DNA of 64,000 nt from Bursaphelenchus xylophilus (Eukaryota; Nematoda; Chromadorea; Rhabditida; Aphelenchoididae), in NCBI GenBank assembly GCA_904066235.2, contig CAJFCV020000001.1, positions 4,650,001-4,714,000 of the forward strand, written 5' to 3'. Every line of letters starts with the position of its first letter. Position 1 is the stretch's first letter. Position numbers and translations under genes: made by a program. Below are positions 58,791 to 64,000 of this stretch, one piece after another. The notes below the pieces were generated by a model. That model had not been told where the DNA came from. It ran no database searches and worked only from the letters and a program-made list of their open reading frames with translations.

Positions 58791-61144
58791 ATGGGAGCCT
58801 GGGACGAAGCCGAATTGTTGGACTACAAATATGAGCATGAAATTGCTTATGAAGTATGTCATCAGTCATCAGAAGAGGAACTGTCGACAAGAGACAATGA
58901 TGAAAAGGACGTTATGCAGGAAGACGAGAGCGAAGATGACGGCGCCAGTACGTCAAGTGACTGGCCCCCATGCAGATGGAGGTACAAGTGCCATGGTCGC
59001 TATATCTTCACGGTGGACGAAGATGCAGAGAAAATGGTTGAAGCTCAAGAACGAGCGGTTAGAAGGATGATTAGAGAGGATGAATTAAAGTTAGTTTTTA
59101 AAAATTTTTTGAAATTTCTTACAGAAGGCGGACATTGTTAAAGTCGGTATCTCAGAATTTAGCGAAAGTTGGTTGCATGTCATTTCTAGTTTTTGGTGAT
59201 AATTACAAAGAAGTTATACAGTTCAAAAAACACAACTGAAATCGATTTGCGCTAAAATAGTGATCCGTTTTCTCGATTAGTCTTTCTTTTTTAAGTATAT
59301 CTTTTTTAAGGAAAAATGTTACAGTAAAGTAAAAATGTTACAGTAATATGGTAATTTTGGGAAAACACAAATACGCGATTTTTTTTGCCTGTCAGTGGAA
59401 GTTGACCAATTTGCGTTCAACTCTAAGACACCGGTTTTAGCAATGTCCGGGCCAACTAAGATCTGTAAAAAAAGCGTTTTAAAACAACGACGAGGAAACG
59501 TTATTTTTGAAAAATTCACGGATTTTTTTTAGGATTTCGAAAGAAAGTTTTCCGAAGACACGTGACACCGCTTTTAGTTGGTATGTGAGGGCTTATCATG
59601 CAGAAAGGGAACACCACCTAGAAGATGGGTATACCTTAACCTATGACAGTAATTGGATAATTCGCGACTACATTGTGTATATCCCATGTGAGAACGGTGT
59701 CCGCAGGGCGAATCGGTTGGTAAGAAGGTTGGCTAGGAGCTATTCGAAGGCTATGAATACAATTGAGGACAGAATGCTCCGATTTTACGAAAGGTAAGCC
59801 AACCTCAACAATTTGTAATATTAAGTCAACCTCTTTTTTTTGTTTGTTTTTTAGTATATCTCGGCTTGATTCTTGCAGAAATTAATGCCATAATATCTTA
59901 ATTTTTAGTCGCAAGCCTAGCCAAGAACACACAAATCAGCTAAATCATCTTCTTGAAGTTCTTAATAAGCAGTTACCACCCCATTTCGAAGGCTATTCTG
60001 TGGCCCCTTATGGTGGAAGTCACAACGGTTTTGGATCACGTTTATCTGACATGGACGTTACCTTGATAAGTCCGACGTTGTAAGTATTTTCTTCTAAATC
60101 CATAAATGCTTTGGAAAATATGTAACGATTATTTTTTTAGCCAAAAAAAACTGCCAAAAGTCACAGATGTTTTAAAAATCCTTGAAATGTCAGAAAATGT
60201 GGCAGAATCTGGGCTAGCAGAAGTTGATAATTTGGAGGAAAAAGGAGTAAGTATACCCTGAAACTAGATTTTGGTTGGCTTGATCGTTTTAATTCCATTT
60301 TTTCAGGTTCCGCTGGCAAAACTGATTTTTGAGCATGGTCTGAGGACAGAGGTAGACTTGACGGTCCAAAACTTCAGGGGTGTTATCAATACAAAATTGT
60401 TAGCAATATATTCAAGGTTTGTTTTAATCTTACATTTAATTGGCGCCCAGTTTTGAATTTGGAAAATATTAAAAATATATTTTTCAGAATTGACAACCGA
60501 GCTGCGCAACTTTTGATGACCATTAAAAAGTGGGCAAAAACGAATCAATTGCACGGTGGTGCCTTACGTCGTTACAACACCTACACCTTGGTTATACTGG
60601 TAATCAATTTTCTGCAGAAGGGGGTGTATCCGGAAATATTACCCGTTCTGCACGAGATGATTCCGGACTTGCATTGTAAACTAAAGGACCATTCAATTGA
60701 AGAGATTGAATCACAATTTAAATGGGGTAAGCAGTTTTTTTTGCAATGCGCTTAATGTAATGTATTTTTAAAAAATTTTTCAAAAACCTTATATTTTCAG
60801 ATTCATCCAAACAGGAAATGGGACTTTCGGAGCTATTGGTCTCGTTTATGTCATATTACGCCATGTACGACTTTTGTGAATGGAGTGTGGATATCCGATG
60901 CACCGAGCTAAAAAATCGAAATTCTTTGATGTTTAATGAGTATGAGGATCGTGGTTGTCCTTTGAGTATTCGGTGCCCAGTAGAAGGAAGGTGCCCTACT
61001 CGAAGTGCTTCGGCTGAGTGCTACGCAGACTTTAGAAAAACTGTTAATGAGTTCAACCGGCTAATTTGGACAGAACTTTGCGATAGACCCAACCATTGTC
61101 AAGAAGAGATTATAGAGAAAGTCTTCTTGACATTAGGAATTTAG
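58791..61144 (+). CDS. terminal nucleotidyltransferase (TUT / CID1 / GLD-2 family)
   Basis: Seven exons (58791-59089, 59533-59793, 59909-60079, 60141-60246, 60307-60416, 60488-60726, 60801-61144) give 509 aa. The catalytic core has PYGGSHNGFGSRLSDMDVTL (residues about 220-239), the G-S and D-x-D motifs with Asp234 and Asp236. The third carboxylate is Asp296 in RTEVDLTVQN. The central domain includes LLMTIKKWAKTNQ and RRYNTYTLVILVINFLQKGV; the PAP-associated region follows in exon 7 (ELLVSFMSYYAMYDF). All three metal-binding aspartates are present, so activity is likely. The first 100 residues are acidic (KDVMQEDESEDDG) and replace the zinc fingers found in some TUTs. The substrate nucleotide (U or A) cannot be read from the sequence. 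AATAAA is at about 61292. Confidence 0.9.
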
Positions 61145-61568
61145 AATACGTCTCGAAAAATCGCCTGTTAGTCTTCAATGTATTTCTGCTGCCAAACCAA
61201 AAGAAAGGTTTTAACCTTCGTTCTTGCTGAATTATTTTCTGTTTTTAATTGTAAATTGTCATCATTTTGTGTTATCAAGAAAATCCGGGTGAAATAAATT
61301 TAACTTATCTTTAATTAATTAGCCATTTATTAAAATCTTACATTTATGCAGAGATACGAAAGGCAGGTGCACAATTATACACAGCGGATAAAAGAAATCA
61401 TAACAAAATAGAAAAATTAAACAGTAAGGTATGTAAAGTCAATTGGCTGATAAGTAGAATCCCGTTGCACTTTGAGTTTTTCGAGTCTTGATCGAACTTT
61501 CAGAACTTTTGCGCTAATAGTTTTTTCGCGAGTTTTACAGAGATCGAATTTGATATATTAGGCCTGGT

Positions 61569-64000
61569 TTATAATTGTGGTGGAGGGGAGAGAAGAGCCG
61601 CTTCGTCATGTTGTACTTGGATTAAAGGCACCGTGCGATGAGGATGGCCATTCGCTTCAATAAACTTAGGGCTTTCGCGACGAGGTGAGTTGATCTGGAA
61701 ACGTAGAGTAGAAAACGAGCTTTTAAATGCCACGTAGATCAATAATTTGAGCCAAACTTACAGCATTCATCATGGTGAAAGAATATGTAGTATGAGTTGG
61801 CTGGTTCGGCGAGACAGCAATGTATTTCGTACAAGGGCCAAAGAATGGACGGAGCATGTTGAAGAAAGCGTTGCGAAAAGAGTCGTTGATCAGGCCGTAC
61901 ATGACCGGGTTTATCGAGGCGGACGTCATTCCAATTAAATGGCAGTAGATATACCTAGAGGTAAAGAATAATAGAGTAATTGATTTTATTATCATATGAT
62001 GATAAAATTCATATGAAGCAGTATAAACAAGCTTGTCTCACATGCTCACCTGTATTGTGAAAATTCGATAACTTCGAAGACATTCAAAACATTGTAGGCA
62101 TTCATTGGCAACCAACAAATTCCATATACCAAAACAAGAGTCAGCAAGAGTAATAAAGCTTTTCTAAAAAATAATCTTTATCATTACCCACTTCTATTAG
62201 TGATCATTTAAGTAAGTTTCGTACCTGTTCCGTTGAGCCAAAATCTGCTTGCGATGTTGGTCTACGGTCGTATTATATTTGACTCTTTTTCTGATCGTAA
62301 ATCCAATTTGCGAATAAGCGAATCCCAAGGAAACCAACGGCAGGACATATTGAATCGCTAATACAGTCAATGTATAAGTTCTTCTGGACACTGGTAATCG
62401 ATGCCAAGTCCTCTCCAAACACATTTTTGGTCGACTTTTTTCACACAATTTCATCTGCAAACAAAATTATACATAATTTCTTGTTTATAAAATTTCGCTT
62501 GTGTAAGATTCGTATCATTCTCGAGACTCTTGGTTCTATTTTTGCGGAATTGAGTTTTGCTCTCATTACCAGACCGTTTTCATTCCGAGTAGCCGCTCTT
62601 CAGCGAACTGTGTGGGTATAATCCGGCCGGTTTAGTCGCTTCAGCTCATTGAATTTTGGCTTTTAAACCGTAAAAAAGCTGTATGAATAATTAAAAAGGC
62701 TCCGGCTTTTCTCAAAATGCACACTATTTTTTTCTGGGTAATTGAGTCCGAAATTGCAACTTACTGTTAATTTGGTTTTTTGACTTGAGAATTCGAAAAC
62801 ATTTGATTTCCGCTTTTTGGGTTTGTGTTTCAGAGGCTTAAGACATCATCTAAATGAGAAAGAAAAAGACTAAAGTCTAAAAGCAGAGAAGTAAGCCAAA
62901 AATTGTCTCATATACGCTCTCGGACATTAATCTACGTTATCTTTGCCGAAATACGATGATTTTTTGATTTCTCTAATGAATTGATGACCCAAATGAGTGC
63001 CTAAAGACTACGGGCGCTCCGCGCGACATTTATTTCCAACAACACCTACTTAGGGAAGCTTTGGCTCAAACAAACCTACCATTTCATCGATGCTCGGCTG
63101 ATTCCAGGGATCAAAATAATCGACCGTTTCGGCTTGTACTGCGAAAAAGTACGGCAACGCAATGATCAGCGAGGCCAACCAGACCACCACGTAGAATGCT
63201 AGCGGCGCCTTAGCCGCCAACCGCCACTTTACGGGGCATAAAGTCAACAGAAATCGGTCCATCGCAATCAGCACCAGCGTTAGACAAGAAACGAAGAGAT
63301 TTACGGCTTGTGCTGAGGCTACCTAAAATCGGAAGGGCTTATTTCGTCTTATAAACGCAGATTTTTTTTCGGTCGTATTTCACCTACCGACTGACAGGCA
63401 AGATTTCCAAATGGCCAGAAGAGGTTTAACGTCAGGTACAAGGTAAAAGGAGCTGTTAGAACGCACATGATCAAATCCGACACCGCCAGATTTACGATGA
63501 AATAATTCCTGAGGTTGTGTAGATGCGGAGTCTTCAGGAACGACACAATAACCAGTAGATTGGCCAGAGCGCCGAAGGAACAAACAATCGCATACAACAT
63601 GATGATTGTGCCCGCACCTTTGTTACGCCAGTAGAAGCCGTTCTTAAAAAATTTGATTAGAGTGTTTGTGAGAATTGTGTGGGCTTTGATTTCACAGTGG
63701 CTATGGATAATTCAGACGGCAGTAAAAATTTTTTTATAACAACTGTGATTTTTTAGCCAAGACGGTTGAGGTTTAGGGTCCCTGTTCTATTTCGGCAGTT
63801 TATCATAGTATTTATTTTGTTAAAATTCCATCGAAATATTTGCTTTTTTGACGACTTCCGAACGTCAGAAATTGCATGCAAATAACTAATCATGCCTGCG
63901 TTTCTAGCTTAACAAGTTTTCGGCCTACTTTACTTTACCTTACAAATGCTTTGGTTAGTTCGAAACCAATCTCTTTTTCTCTGTCTATAAAGTTCCGCAT
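61569..64000 (-). CDS. neuropeptide receptor, class A GPCR of the NPY/NPR type (5' end uncertain)
   Basis: Six exons are secure on the minus strand (about 63641-63388, 63322-63080, 62454-62225, 62163-62050, 61954-61762, 61694-61569). TM1 contains FGALANLLVIVSFL and TM2 NYFIVNLAVSDLIMCVL, with the conserved LAVSD. TM3 ends LIAMDRFLLTLCPVKW (DRF replacing DRY). TM6 is VYGICWLPMNAYN. TM7 is SASINPVMYGLIN, a standard NPxxYG variant. The tail ends SPPPQL. This fits nematode npr receptors for FMRFamide-like or NPY-like peptides. The TM1 exon follows an AAG acceptor at about 63642, so the N-terminus must lie upstream. 64000-63944 reads MRNFIDREKEIGFELTKAF before a GTAAGG donor and would join in phase, but that exon is a guess and may extend past the edge. 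Intron 2 is large (625 nt). Confidence 0.88.

Noticed and set aside
1..64000. CRISPR arrays, bacterial operons, riboswitches
   Set aside because: Spliceosomal introns throughout show a eukaryotic nuclear genome; no regularly spaced direct repeats were seen.

Overview
This is nuclear DNA of a free-living-type nematode. The evidence is AT-rich sequence, many 37-70 nt GT-AG introns ending in TTTTAG or TTTCAG, a serpentine chemoreceptor of the srh type, two transthyretin-like secreted proteins, a FLP-33-type neuropeptide precursor, and closely spaced same-strand genes that look like an operon. The genus cannot be fixed from the sequence alone.

Layout. Bases 1-16,500 have no gene I can support; they are AT-rich intergenic DNA full of decayed miniature transposons. 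A gene-dense block follows: WDR12 (ribosome biogenesis), CIR1 (splicing/corepressor) and a SNAPC5-like protein on the + strand with operon-like spacing; a five-finger C2H2 protein on the - strand; an unrecognised 217-aa protein; a first transthyretin-like gene; a PTB-domain protein (-); an srh-type chemoreceptor; and a second transthyretin-like gene. One complete mariner copy lies in a CIR1 intron, another has hit the last codons of the second transthyretin-like gene, and a third, truncated one lies in that gene's first intron. Bases 33,000-49,000 are mostly intergenic, but hold a possible broken secreted-protein gene, the flp-33-like neuropeptide gene, a nested inverted duplication carrying tRNA-like sequences, and several MITEs. 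The right end holds a CDC42SE-type CRIB protein (+), an NHE8-type Na+/H+ exchanger (-), a Neuralized-domain/SOCS-box protein (+), a terminal nucleotidyltransferase of the TUT/GLD-2 family (+), and a neuropeptide receptor (-) whose 5' end reaches or leaves the right edge.

The genes do not form one pathway. Functional links are local: WDR12/CIR1/SNAPC5 fit a housekeeping operon (ribosome assembly, splicing, snRNA transcription). The window also holds both a neuropeptide precursor and a neuropeptide-type receptor, with no evidence that they pair. All gene models were built by hand from splice sites and frame continuity; every multi-exon model given as complete closes in phase.
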